A stretch of DNA of 35,256 nucleotides from Candidatus Schekmanbacteria bacterium (GTDB lineage Bacteria; CSSED10-310; JACPHN01). The notes below the pieces were generated by a model that worked only from the letters and a program-made list of their open reading frames with translations, did not search any database and was not told where the DNA came from. This document shows positions 7,848-16,254 of this stretch, one piece after another; the first letter of the stretch is position 1; each line of letters begins with the position of its first letter. A program made the translations under genes and the position numbers. The stretch is taken from positions 1-35,256 of the forward strand of contig JACPHN010000103.1 in assembly GCA_016188575.1 (NCBI GenBank). Direction: 5' to 3'.

Positions 7848-8723
7848 ATGTCGACACCAGCAGAGTCCTCTTTTTGGGCGGCGCCCCGGCAGCTCGGAAG
7901 GTCCGCCGTCCGCGTATCGCCGCTCGGGCTTGCGGCCTTGTCGGTGCGTCTGGGCGCGCCGCGAGGGCCGGGGTTAGCGCCGAGCGAAGTCGAACGGGCG
8001 TTTCACGAGCTTGGAATCAACACGTTTCTGGTGACACCGGAGATGCGCAGCCTCGCCCAGGGCGTCCGGCTGCTGGTGCGCTCGGGGCATCGTCAAGAAA
8101 TCACGATCATCTCCATGGCGAGCATCCCTACCGGGTGGACGGTGCGGCGGGCCTGGGAGCATGGCGCCACGGCCCTCGGAGTGGACTACCTCGATGCCTT
8201 CCTGCTCGGTTGGGTGCAGGCGAGGTGGTACGTCACGGGGCGGACCTGGCCCGCGATGCAAGCGCTCAAGGAAGCGGGAAAGGTCAGGGCGCTCGGCTTT
8301 TCTTGCCACCACCGGCCGCTGGCGGTGGAGCTGGGGCGCGAGCTCGGCGTCGATGTGCTCATGATCCGCTACAACGCCGCGCATCGGGGCGCGGAGCAGG
8401 AAATCTTCGCGACGCTCGGCGACAATCGGCCGGGCATCATTAGCTATACGGCGACGCGGTGGGGCAACTTGCTGTCGCCGCTGGTGGACCGCGGGTTTGC
8501 GCAGGGACTGCCGGCGGCCGACTGCTATCGGTTTGCGCTGTCGCATCCGGCGGTGGACGTGGCGCTATGCGCCGCGCACTCCTGGGCAGAGCTGTGCCAG
8601 GACGTCGCCGGGGTCAGCGCGGGTCCGCTGTCCGAGGCGCGGCAAAAAGAGGTGCGAGCTTTTGGTGACGCGGTGCATGCCGCGGCGCGGGGCGGGAACC
8701 GATGGATGTTTCGCCAGGGCTAA
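7848..8723 (+). CDS. Aldo/keto reductase-fold protein, probable pseudoenzyme
   Basis: A protein of 291 residues from an ATG at 7848 with a strong ribosome site (GCAGGAGG). The aldo/keto reductase frame is recognisable: LGRSAVRVSPLGLAAL, VERAFHELGINTF, TALGVDYLDAFLLGW, ALKEAGKVRALGFSCHH, IRYNAAHRGAEQEIF, and IISYTATRWGNLL. The catalytic Asp-Tyr-Lys-His set seems entirely lost: GINTFD is GINTFL, no tyrosine occupies the usual place after it, the lysine strand reads IISM, and the histidine strand reads LLGW. The barrel is intact, so the gene is not decayed but is unlikely to be a normal NADPH-dependent reductase. A binding or scaffold role, or a different chemistry, is inferred. Confidence 0.85.
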   Translation: MSTPAESSFWAAPRQLGRSAVRVSPLGLAALSVRLGAPRGPGLAPSEVERAFHELGINTFLVTPEMRSLAQGVRLLVRSGHRQEITIISMASIPTGWTVRRAWEHGATALGVDYLDAFLLGWVQARWYVTGRTWPAMQALKEAGKVRALGFSCHHRPLAVELGRELGVDVLMIRYNAAHRGAEQEIFATLGDNRPGIISYTATRWGNLLSPLVDRGFAQGLPAADCYRFALSHPAVDVALCAAHSWAELCQDVAGVSAGPLSEARQKEVRAFGDAVHAAARGGNRWMFRQG

Positions 8724-8756
8724 AGCTGCCGCGTGCGCGGCGGGGCGGCGAGCGCG

Positions 8757-8797
8757 ATCTTGGCAACCCCATGGCAAGATGATGCCAAAATCTTGCC
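8757..8797. repeat. Interleaved inverted repeats upstream of the Asp-box protein gene
   Basis: Two overlapping inverted pairs are present: ATCTTGGCA (8757-8765) with TGCCAAAAT (8783-8791), one mismatch, and GGCAAGAT (8773-8780) with ATCTTGCC (8790-8797), perfect. They cannot form together in one RNA, which is the layout of a switch or of paired operators. They lie about 130 bases before the ATG at 8925. Confidence 0.4.
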
Positions 8798-8846
8798 GCC
8801 GCAACTCCCTGCTGCCCGTCAGGTGCGGCTGCTGAGCTTCCGGCTG

Positions 8847-8862
8847 TGGCACGCGTCGTGCA
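8847..8862 (+). promoter_or_regulatory. Possible sigma-54 promoter
   Basis: TGGCAC and GTGCA place GG and GC exactly ten bases apart, as in -24/-12 promoters. The -12 box differs from the usual TTGCA in its first base. It lies about 63 bases before the start at 8925. No activator site was identified, so this is weak. Confidence 0.25.
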
Positions 8863-8924
8863 TGATGCCGACTACGGCTGGTGCCGCACGCGCAACAGCT
8901 CATGGCCGGTGGGGAGAAACACAG

Positions 8925-11582
8925 ATGTATCGGGCACGAATCTTGATAACCAGTATTGTCGCACTCGTAGGGAGCGGTCTTCTTGCCGGAGCTCCGGCGC
9001 ACGCAGTCGCGCCGTGGTCAGTCCAGCGTAACGCGCTGTGGCGAGCAAACCTGCGCTCCGTGTACTATTCCCCGGGCGGCTTGAACGGCTACGCGGTCGG
9101 CGCCAGCTCGCCGCTGTGGCTGTTGACGACAAGCTATAATACCGGCGAGGACGCGCTCATTCTGGCGACCACCGACGGTGGTGAGACGTGGCAGGAGCAG
9201 GTTTCGGGTGTCAGCGGTGACCTGAGGGCGGTAACATGTGTCGCGGGAGGAGCGTGCTGGGCCGTCGGGGATGCGGTGCTGCGCACTACCAATAGCGGCG
9301 TGAGCTGGGAGCAGCAGAGCAGCAGCGCTCCGGGAGCCCTCGATGTTGCCTTCTTCAACGCGACGAGCGGATGCATTGCTGGCGACGAAGCCATTTATTG
9401 CACGGCGGACGGCGGCGCCACCTTTGCGCCCACGCTCGCGGTCGAGGGGACGCAGTTCGAGACGTTGTCCGCGCTGGCGGAGGGCGCGGTGGGCTGGGCT
9501 GCCGGCGTGCATACCGCGCAACTCGGCGCCAACCCGCAGGTCGACATTTATCGCACGGGGGACGCGGGCCAGAGCTGGCAACCCATGGCGACGGTCAGCG
9601 GCGCCGGTGCGACGCCCGCGGGGTGTGCAGATCTGTGGTTTTTCGACGAGCTGGCGGGACTACTCGTCGCGCATGGAGCGGCGGCGCGCACCACGGACGG
9701 CGGTGAGACTTTTTCGGCGATCACCGAGCTCGATCCCATGCCGGTGCTCGCAACGAATCCGGCCTGTGATCTCGCGTTTGCCGATGCCACCACGGGATTC
9801 TTGTCCCTGGGTCGCACCAGCGTGGTCTATCGCACCACGGACGGCGGGGCGCACTGGGGTGCGGCGGCGAAGGTGCAGCCGTCACTGCCCATCGCGGACC
9901 TCTCGGCGACTACGGGGCTCACCGTCACCATGGCCGGTGACGGCGGCGCCCTGGGGCGCAGCAGCGATGGCGGGCAGAGCTGGGAGCTCGGGGATGGCGG
10001 CCCGACCGTGCCCAGACTGCAGCTCCGCATGCGGGACTCCGAGCGGGCGTGGGCGGCCGGGCCGGGGCCGGTCGTGGAACGAACCACGGACGGCGGCGTG
10101 AGCTGGGAGCTCCTGTCTCGCCGGTTGCCACTGCCGCCGACGCCGTTCGACGGTCCCGGTGAAAAAGTTCGGATCGCCACGTTTGGCGAGAGCTACACGT
10201 GGGTGCTGAAAGATGATCCAGGGCGCTTGTGGGCGACTACGGACGGCGGTGAGACCTGGGAGCTGCGCAGCGCAGGGGCGTGCGCGGAAAGCATCGCCTT
10301 TGGATCCGAGCTCACGGGTTGGTGTCTTGGACCGGGCCTTGTGTATGGGACCACGGACGGCGGGTTCTCGTGGAGCTCGCAGGCCATTGGCGCGGCCGGC
10401 GGTGGGGCGCTGGCGGCCATCGACGAAACGCACGCCTGGGCCGTCTTCGAGGTAGGGCGCGTGCTGAAAACGGCGAATGGCACGACCTGGCAGCCGGTGT
10501 TCGCCACCGGCAGCGGCGTGCGGCGCGGTGTGTCCTTCTTCGACTCGCTTTCGGGCTGGATCGCCGGAACGCCGGCGCTGCGGACCACAGACGGCGGCGC
10601 GACCTGGCAAGACATGGCTGCGGAAGCGAGCCTGCGGGCCGGGTTCTGGAGCGGTACGAGCGGATTTCTCATGAGCGACGAGCGCCTCTACTGGTCCAGT
10701 GACGGCGGGGCTTCGGCGCAGGAGATGACGCGCTTCAGCGCGGCGCTGCCGCTGCTTGACCTGGCGGTGCGGGGCAACGAGACGGGACTGGCATCGTCTG
10801 ATGGCGGCAGGATCGAGGCGTCAAGAGCGGTGATGCCTCCGGACGGTCTACAGGTGCAGTCGGTCGGGGCCGATGGAGCGCGGCTGGTGTGGGCCCCGGG
10901 AATGGGAACGATTCCCGAGGGCTACCACGTCTATCGGTCGCTCGCTTCGACACAGCGGTTGGCGCGCCTGACCGCGGTGCCGGTCACGGCGACGAGCTAC
11001 CTCGACAAGACCATTGCCGGCGACACCTCGTACGTGTACGCCGTCACCGCCGTGCAGGCAGAGGTGGAGAGCGGCCTCGGGCAGCGCCTGGGGCTGTATA
11101 TGGGGACTCCGCAGAGCGAGACGACAGGCGGTGGTGGGGAGCGCGCCTCCGGGGCGCTGGCGGTGATCTATCGCCCGGACGGCCAGGCGATCACGCCCGG
11201 CTCGGCGAACCCGGAGGCTGGTGTGGAGTGCGGCGGCGAGGGCTTTGCCGAGTGGTGCTTCATCGCGCAGCCCGCGGCGGGGACGTGGACGGTGAGGGCA
11301 CAAGCGGGCGCCGGAGACGTGGCGATTCAGATGCGGCCGGCGACAGCACCGCCATCCGGACGGGTGGCGCCAAGGGGGAAAGCGAACGGGGACGAGGCAA
11401 GTCGCGGTCCGGGATATGCGTTCGGCCTGGCGTTATCGCGGCCCGAGAAGTCGGACGGCATGCTCGTGCAGGTTCTCCAGTTCCTGCCCGCGAGCCCGAC
11501 GCCGCTGTCGCCGGCGGCGGTCGCCGCTGGCGCGCTGGTACTGGCGCGCCTGGTAGGGGGCCGGCGCCGGCGCCAGAAATAG
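8925..11582 (+). CDS. Secreted Asp-box (BNR/Ycf48-like) beta-propeller protein with FN3 domain and membrane tail
   Basis: A protein of 885 residues. The ATG at 8925 is preceded by GGTGGGGAG and starts a signal peptide (ILITSIVALVGSGLLAGAPAHA). About 13 Asp-box motifs follow (TTDGGETW, TADGGATF, SSDGGQSW, TTDGGVSW and so on), spaced roughly 40-70 residues, as in seven-bladed propellers of the sialidase/Ycf48/VPS10 type; the number suggests two propellers. Next is a fibronectin type III-like domain (PPDGLQVQSVGADGARLVW to TSYVYAVTAV), then a beta-rich domain ending TWTVRAQAGAGDVAIQM. The end is a Pro-rich segment, a hydrophobic stretch (LSPAAVAAGALVLARLVGG) and RRRRQK, resembling a C-terminal sorting or anchoring signal. 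It is probably on the cell surface. Ligand unknown. Confidence 0.88.
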   Translation: MYRARILITSIVALVGSGLLAGAPAHAVAPWSVQRNALWRANLRSVYYSPGGLNGYAVGASSPLWLLTTSYNTGEDALILATTDGGETWQEQVSGVSGDLRAVTCVAGGACWAVGDAVLRTTNSGVSWEQQSSSAPGALDVAFFNATSGCIAGDEAIYCTADGGATFAPTLAVEGTQFETLSALAEGAVGWAAGVHTAQLGANPQVDIYRTGDAGQSWQPMATVSGAGATPAGCADLWFFDELAGLLVAHGAAARTTDGGETFSAITELDPMPVLATNPACDLAFADATTGFLSLGRTSVVYRTTDGGAHWGAAAKVQPSLPIADLSATTGLTVTMAGDGGALGRSSDGGQSWELGDGGPTVPRLQLRMRDSERAWAAGPGPVVERTTDGGVSWELLSRRLPLPPTPFDGPGEKVRIATFGESYTWVLKDDPGRLWATTDGGETWELRSAGACAESIAFGSELTGWCLGPGLVYGTTDGGFSWSSQAIGAAGGGALAAIDETHAWAVFEVGRVLKTANGTTWQPVFATGSGVRRGVSFFDSLSGWIAGTPALRTTDGGATWQDMAAEASLRAGFWSGTSGFLMSDERLYWSSDGGASAQEMTRFSAALPLLDLAVRGNETGLASSDGGRIEASRAVMPPDGLQVQSVGADGARLVWAPGMGTIPEGYHVYRSLASTQRLARLTAVPVTATSYLDKTIAGDTSYVYAVTAVQAEVESGLGQRLGLYMGTPQSETTGGGGERASGALAVIYRPDGQAITPGSANPEAGVECGGEGFAEWCFIAQPAAGTWTVRAQAGAGDVAIQMRPATAPPSGRVAPRGKANGDEASRGPGYAFGLALSRPEKSDGMLVQVLQFLPASPTPLSPAAVAAGALVLARLVGGRRRRQK

Positions 11583-11642
11583 CGTTTCCGCCCTCCAGCG
11601 AAACCCTCCCCCCGCGCGCGGGAGGAGGGGACAGAGGGGCAC

Positions 11643-11671
11643 TTGACACGGGTGACGCGGTGCGTTATATT
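11643..11671 (+). promoter_or_regulatory. Near-consensus sigma-70 promoter, antisense to the kinase gene
   Basis: A perfect TTGACA (11643-11648) and TATATT (11666-11671) are separated by 17 bases, the best promoter match in the window. It lies in the gap between two convergent genes and points into the 3' end of the minus-strand kinase gene. No credible protein follows; an antisense or small RNA is the likely product (inference). Confidence 0.55.
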
Positions 11672-11692
11672 GTGAGTCATTGACGCGGTGCG
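11653..11692. repeat. 12-bp direct repeat overlapping the promoter (operator-like)
   Basis: TGACGCGGTGCG occurs at 11653-11664, inside the promoter spacer, and again at 11681-11692, about ten bases after the -10 box. The copies start 28 bases apart, close to whole helical turns. The position suggests repressor sites. Confidence 0.45.
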
Positions 11693-11709
11693 GCATGAGG
11701 GCATGCCGC
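11690..11709 (+). repeat. Perfect hairpin just after the predicted transcript start
   Basis: GCGGCATG, loop AGGG, CATGCCGC: an 8-bp perfect stem starting about 12 bases after the predicted start of the 11643 promoter. It could be a 5' stem of a small RNA or another operator. It is not followed by T residues. Confidence 0.4.
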
Positions 11710-11870
11710 CACTTCGGGAGAAACCACATGACGCGAACTCGCCTAATCTGACGCGGCTGCGGACGCTCCGCTCTTTCGCGCGCGACGGCATCTCGGTGTT
11801 CACATCCCATCGGCCTCTCACCTCCCCTCACTCGAGATGCTGTTGCGCCCGGAAGAGCGGCGCTGTCTTT

Positions 11871-14800
11871 TCATCCCCCGGAGGGGACAGCGGCCTCGGC
11901 GGCGTGTTGCAGCCAGGGCAGCGTGCCGCCGGGAATGCTGCCGCCCCGCTCGCCCCGAAAGAGAATCTCACCGCACGAGCGCGCATGTTCAGCTCGCCGG
12001 AGCTCGGCGAGATTCTCGGTATCTGCCCCAGGCACCATTTCTTCCGTACGACGCGCGGTCAGCGCCTGGGCGTAGTCAATGGCCGAGCTGGCGGATTCGC
12101 CCCGCGCGAGGGCGGCGTGGCCGCGCTCCACGGCGCATTCCAGGAGCACGCCGGCATGCGCCTGCGATTTTCCGAGCTCCTCCGCTTCACGGAGTAGCTG
12201 AAGCTGGCTTGCCGCGGGCATTGCCAGCCTACGCTCCAACGCCGCCAGTGAGATGAGCGTCCGCGCGAGAAACACGGGCTCACCGATCTGCCGGAACGTG
12301 GCGATAGCTTCGCGAAACAGCGCCTCGGCTCGCGAGGGCTGGCCGCACCTCATCTCCAGCTCGCCGAGGTTGCCGAACGTAATGCCGAGGAATCTCCTGT
12401 TGCCAACTTCCCGGTGGGCCACGATGGCCTCCTCGTACAGCCTCCGGGCATGCTCGACGTCACCCTGCCGTTCGACCAGCACGGCCAGGTTTGAGGCCGT
12501 TTCTCCCCAGTTCGCGCGGTTTCCGATCTGATCGTGGATCGCCAGCGCCTGCTCCCAAAGCCAGCGCGCGGCCGCCACGTCGCTCTCGCTCGCGGCGATC
12601 ACTCCGAGGTTGAGCAGTGCCAGACCCTCGATGCGCCGATCCTTGATCTTCCGCGCCGTGCGCAGAATCCCCTCGAGGATGCTGCGCGCCTGTCCACTCT
12701 CGCCACGCCCTCCGTACATGCTCGCGAGGTTGGTCGCGATGGGCATCATCGCCTTCCATTCGCCAGCGTCTTTCAGCCAGGTCAGCGCCTGGCTGGCGGC
12801 GGCGATTCCTTCGTCGACGCGACCTTGAAGCCAGTAGACCGCGCCCAAGTAGCCCAGGCTGATCGCCTCGCCGAGGTGATCGCGACAGTGCCGAAGCTGC
12901 TCGACCGCGGCCAGGTAGAGCGGTTCGGCCTCCGCAAGGCGTCCCAGAGCCAGCAGCGATTCCGCGCGCCCGGCCGTGCAGCGAATCCGCTCGCGTTCGA
13001 GCCCAAGCTCCTGGGCCAGGGCGCCGGCGGCGGCGAAGGCGGCTTCCGCCTTTGCGGTCTGCCCGCCCGCGAGCAACACGCTCTTGGCCAACTCGCAGCG
13101 AAGCTCGAGCACTTCCAGGTCGCGCGCGGGCAGCAAGCGCAAACACGCCTCATAAAGGGACTCGGCGTCGCTCAGCGCGAATCGATCGCGCGCGCTGCGC
13201 GCCGCGGCGAGGTAGCATTCGGCCGCGCGGCGCGTGTTGCCCGCGCGCTCCCAGTGATAGGCGAGGTCCGCAAGGTGCTCGTCCAGCACCTTCGCGAACA
13301 GCTCTTGCATGGCCTTTGCGACGAGCCGGTGCAGCTCGCGTTCGCTGTCCCCGGCCAGCTCCGCCATGGCCAGGCCGCGGAAGTGGTCCGAAGTGAAGCG
13401 AAGAACGCCGGGCCGGTCCTCGATCAGAATCTCGTGGCGCATGAGCGCGGACACACCGTCGTGGAACGCATCCGCTTCGAGCTGGGCAACTCTGGCCACC
13501 AGGCGGGAGTCGCAGCGCCTGCCAATCACCGCGGCCACCGACAGCACCGCCCGCGCCGCATCGTCCAGACGCTCCAGGCGCGTGTGCAACAGCGCCGTCA
13601 CCGATGTAGGGCGGGGCAGAGCCGCCAGGGCCGCGTCGGCCTCGTCGTCGTTCGCGGCCGCCAGGCGCCAACCGCCGGCCGCGTTCCTCTCCAGCAACCC
13701 TTCAGACACCGCCATGCGCAAGTATTCCGTGGTGAAATACGGGTTGCCGCCGGACTCGGCGAGCACGTGTCGGTCGAGCGCAGTGGGCAAGGTGTCAACC
13801 GCCAGCATTTCGCGCATCATGTTGCGGAGGGGTTCCTCCTCCAGCGCACCGAGACCTACCGCGCGCACCCTGGGATGTTCGGCCAACTCGAGCAGTGCCA
13901 CGGACGCGTTTTCCGTGCGATAGGCGCCGAGGATCAGCAGTTGCGCTTGCGTCGCGCTGCCGGCGCGCGCCACGAAGCTCAGGAAGCCAATGGTCATGTC
14001 GTCCGCCCACTGCAAGTCGTCGATGGCCACCACGAGACCCTTGTCGTGGGCGATAACGCTGAGCGCAAAAAGCAGACTGCGATAGACGCGGATGACCGCC
14101 TGGCTCGGGGGAAGCTCCTCGACCAGCGGATCGGAGTCCATGCCGAGCGCAGCCCGCAGCGGTGGATGATACGGAGCGAGAAACGGCCACACCGGGCCGA
14201 GAGCATCCATGGCGGTCACGCTGTCGCGCTCGCGACACCAGTCGGTAAGCAACTCGAAGAACCGCTGGAACCCGGCAAGCGCCCCGACCCCGAGGCGCCG
14301 GGACGATTCCGCCGAATCACGGCCTCCAAGGCCGTTTTCCGCCACCACGGCAAGCTCTCGGCGCGCCAGTTTCTTGCCTACCTCGCCCATGAACCGAGTC
14401 TTGCCGATGCCGGCAGGCCCATGAACCAGTAGGATGGCGACACCTACGGAGCCGCTGAGGAGCTCGCGCAGGCGGGTAAGCTCTTTCTCGCGCCCCAGCA
14501 GCGGCGACGAATACATGTAGGGACAGCGCGGCTTCGGGCGCGGGAAGTGCCTGGTCCCCGCAGGAGCCCTGGCGTCTTCAAGGACCGCGCTCACCTCGTC
14601 GGCGTAGCCGACGCGATGCCGGGCTTCCTTGGCGAGCATGCGGGCGAGCAGCTCCTCCACCTTGGTGGGAAGCTCGGGCACCACGACAGAGAGCGGCCGC
14701 GGCTTTCTGCTCAGGTGACCGCGGAGCACTTCGCTCGGCGACCGGCCCAGGAACGGAGGGTATCCGGTGAGCATTTCATAGAGAATGCAGCCCAGCGCGT

Positions 14801-15593
14801 AGAGGTCGGCTCTGGCATCGACAGTTTCGCCGCGGATTTGCTCGGGTGCCATATACGAGACGGTGCCTGCGGCCCCGACGTCGACGTCCAGCGACGCTCG
14901 CCCGACGCCCGCCCGCGACTGCAGCGCCAGGCCGAAGTCAACGATGACGGGGGTTCCGTCGGTGCGCACGATGATGTTGTCGGGCTTGAGATCGCGATGA
15001 ACGATGCCTTCGGCGTGTAACACGGTGAGGGCATCGCAGAGCGGAATGATGACGGATGACGCCGCGGCGAGACGCCGTTCCGGAAGCGATTTGCTCGCAT
15101 CAGCGCTGCCGGCGAAGAAGAGAAGTGCGTCCGCGGAGACAGGCAGGCTCTCCGCTGGGGGGGGCGCCACAACGTCGTCCGCCAGGCCAATCACCGTATT
15201 GGCCAGCGACGCGGTCCACCACTCCTGTTGCGAGGTCGGCGTGAACGTGAAGCCCGGCGATGGCGCGTCAGACGGCGCAGGGCGGGTCACCTGCGTTTCC
15301 GTCCAGGCGTTGGCGATGAGACGCCGGAGTGTCGTTCCGGTGACGAGCTCCATGGCGTACCAGGGCATGCCCGCCTCGTCGCCGCTCTGCAGAATACGAA
15401 CGATGCTGGAGTGGCTCACGCGGCTCAGAGCGCGAACTTCGCGCCGCAGCGAGCCCGCATAGATGCGGCTCGGAGCGGTCATGGCCTTGACGGCAACCAT
15501 CTCCCCGCTCAGCCAGTGCTCGGCGCGATAGACAACGCCCATGGCGCCCTGGCCGAGAAGTCCGAGGAGGCGATACGGTCCGAGTCTTTCCAT
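11871..15593 (-). CDS. PknK-like Ser/Thr kinase with AAA ATPase and TPR domains
   Basis: A protein of 1240 residues from the ATG at 15593; an upstream start at 15644 would add 17 residues that do not look like kinase. Residues about 3-345 are a Hanks kinase (glycine loop GQGAMG, lysine in VAVKAM, HRDLKPDN at 199-206, DFG at 219-221, YMAPEQIRGE). An unusual insert of about 80 residues (94-176) separates the lobes before LCDALTVLH. Next is a STAND/AAA-type ATPase with Walker A GPAGIGKT (392-399) and Walker B VVAIDDLQWADD. The C-terminal part is a series of TPR repeats (for example NLAVLVERQGDVEHARRLYEEA). This order matches large signalling kinases of the PknK group. There is no membrane span, so it is cytoplasmic. 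It converges with the Asp-box gene. Confidence 0.92.
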   Translation of the reverse strand: MERLGPYRLLGLLGQGAMGVVYRAEHWLSGEMVAVKAMTAPSRIYAGSLRREVRALSRVSHSSIVRILQSGDEAGMPWYAMELVTGTTLRRLIANAWTETQVTRPAPSDAPSPGFTFTPTSQQEWWTASLANTVIGLADDVVAPPPAESLPVSADALLFFAGSADASKSLPERRLAAASSVIIPLCDALTVLHAEGIVHRDLKPDNIIVRTDGTPVIVDFGLALQSRAGVGRASLDVDVGAAGTVSYMAPEQIRGETVDARADLYALGCILYEMLTGYPPFLGRSPSEVLRGHLSRKPRPLSVVVPELPTKVEELLARMLAKEARHRVGYADEVSAVLEDARAPAGTRHFPRPKPRCPYMYSSPLLGREKELTRLRELLSGSVGVAILLVHGPAGIGKTRFMGEVGKKLARRELAVVAENGLGGRDSAESSRRLGVGALAGFQRFFELLTDWCRERDSVTAMDALGPVWPFLAPYHPPLRAALGMDSDPLVEELPPSQAVIRVYRSLLFALSVIAHDKGLVVAIDDLQWADDMTIGFLSFVARAGSATQAQLLILGAYRTENASVALLELAEHPRVRAVGLGALEEEPLRNMMREMLAVDTLPTALDRHVLAESGGNPYFTTEYLRMAVSEGLLERNAAGGWRLAAANDDEADAALAALPRPTSVTALLHTRLERLDDAARAVLSVAAVIGRRCDSRLVARVAQLEADAFHDGVSALMRHEILIEDRPGVLRFTSDHFRGLAMAELAGDSERELHRLVAKAMQELFAKVLDEHLADLAYHWERAGNTRRAAECYLAAARSARDRFALSDAESLYEACLRLLPARDLEVLELRCELAKSVLLAGGQTAKAEAAFAAAGALAQELGLERERIRCTAGRAESLLALGRLAEAEPLYLAAVEQLRHCRDHLGEAISLGYLGAVYWLQGRVDEGIAAASQALTWLKDAGEWKAMMPIATNLASMYGGRGESGQARSILEGILRTARKIKDRRIEGLALLNLGVIAASESDVAAARWLWEQALAIHDQIGNRANWGETASNLAVLVERQGDVEHARRLYEEAIVAHREVGNRRFLGITFGNLGELEMRCGQPSRAEALFREAIATFRQIGEPVFLARTLISLAALERRLAMPAASQLQLLREAEELGKSQAHAGVLLECAVERGHAALARGESASSAIDYAQALTARRTEEMVPGADTENLAELRRAEHARSCGEILFRGERGGSIPGGTLPWLQHAAEAAVPSGG

Positions 15594-15847
15594 GGGACAG
15601 TGCGCGGCTGGTCGGAGAACAGTACGGTGGGCTTCTCTGATCACTGTACATCGGAGTGCTCACCCGCGCCAATGGCGGAGCAAGGCCTGGATCCACCGCC
15701 CGTTCGCCGCCCGGCGTGACCGTGCCCCCTCCGTCCCTCCCCCCGCACGCGGCGTGAGGTACCGCCAGATCGCACCGTTCGGGTTCGCCCGACCCACCTC
15801 CCCAGCACAGCAGCAGGTTGTTGAGGGCCTGGTTTCGGAGAAACTAC

Positions 15848-16057
15848 GGCGTCGGCCGAATGTCCGGTTTCGTCCTTTACACTTCTTCTCGCCGCCGGCT
15901 GCGGTGAGCAGGGGCGCGCGATTCATCGCGCCCCAATGCCGGGCCGGGGATCATCGGACCCAGAATGATCCGCCCCGATCACCGGCCGCGATGACCGGGC
16001 GCGATAGCTCGCGCCCCTGCGTGGCGCCTCAGGCGTAAACCATAGTCCACCGACGCC
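15848..16057 (+). mobile_element. Miniature inverted-repeat element, copy A
   Basis: A 210-bp non-coding element with inverted ends GGCGTCGG (15848-15855) and CCGACGCC (16050-16057). Inside are hairpins such as GGGGCGCG/CGCGCCCC (15911-15934) and GGATCAT/ATGATCC-type arms, plus the family head GAATGTCCGGTTTCGTCC and TTTACACTTCTTC. The flanks GAAACTAC (15840-15847) and GAAGATAC (16058-16065) match at six of eight positions, consistent with an aged 8-bp target duplication. The rest of the gap, 15594-15839 and 16066-16254, shows nothing else I can support. Confidence 0.75.
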
Positions 16058-16254
16058 GAAGATACGACCGGGGGAGCTCGCCACGACACGAGCTGCTGGG
16101 CTGTGTCCATCAGCCACAGTGTGTCCGTGCGAGGGGTCCGGCTAGCGAGCGCGCCGCATGTCATCGCGACCGATGACTGGTACGATTCGTGCTTGACCAA
16201 CAGGTGAAGCCGCCACGAGTTGCGCGGCGTCCCCAGCCCAAGAGAGCGTAGCCG

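Noticed and set aside
11605-11635. GC-rich hairpin after the Asp-box gene as an intrinsic terminator
   Set aside because: The stem can be drawn several ways and no T run follows.
11688-12197. Frame just downstream of the strong antisense promoter
   Set aside because: Most of it is antisense to the TPR region of the kinase gene, with no ribosome site and no protein-like pattern. The promoter is kept as a feature without this product.
12534-14432. Long open frame antisense to the PknK-like gene
   Set aside because: It mirrors the high-GC coding strand of a complete kinase-ATPase-TPR gene, has no recognisable domain and an odd composition rich in Arg, Gln, His and Gly.
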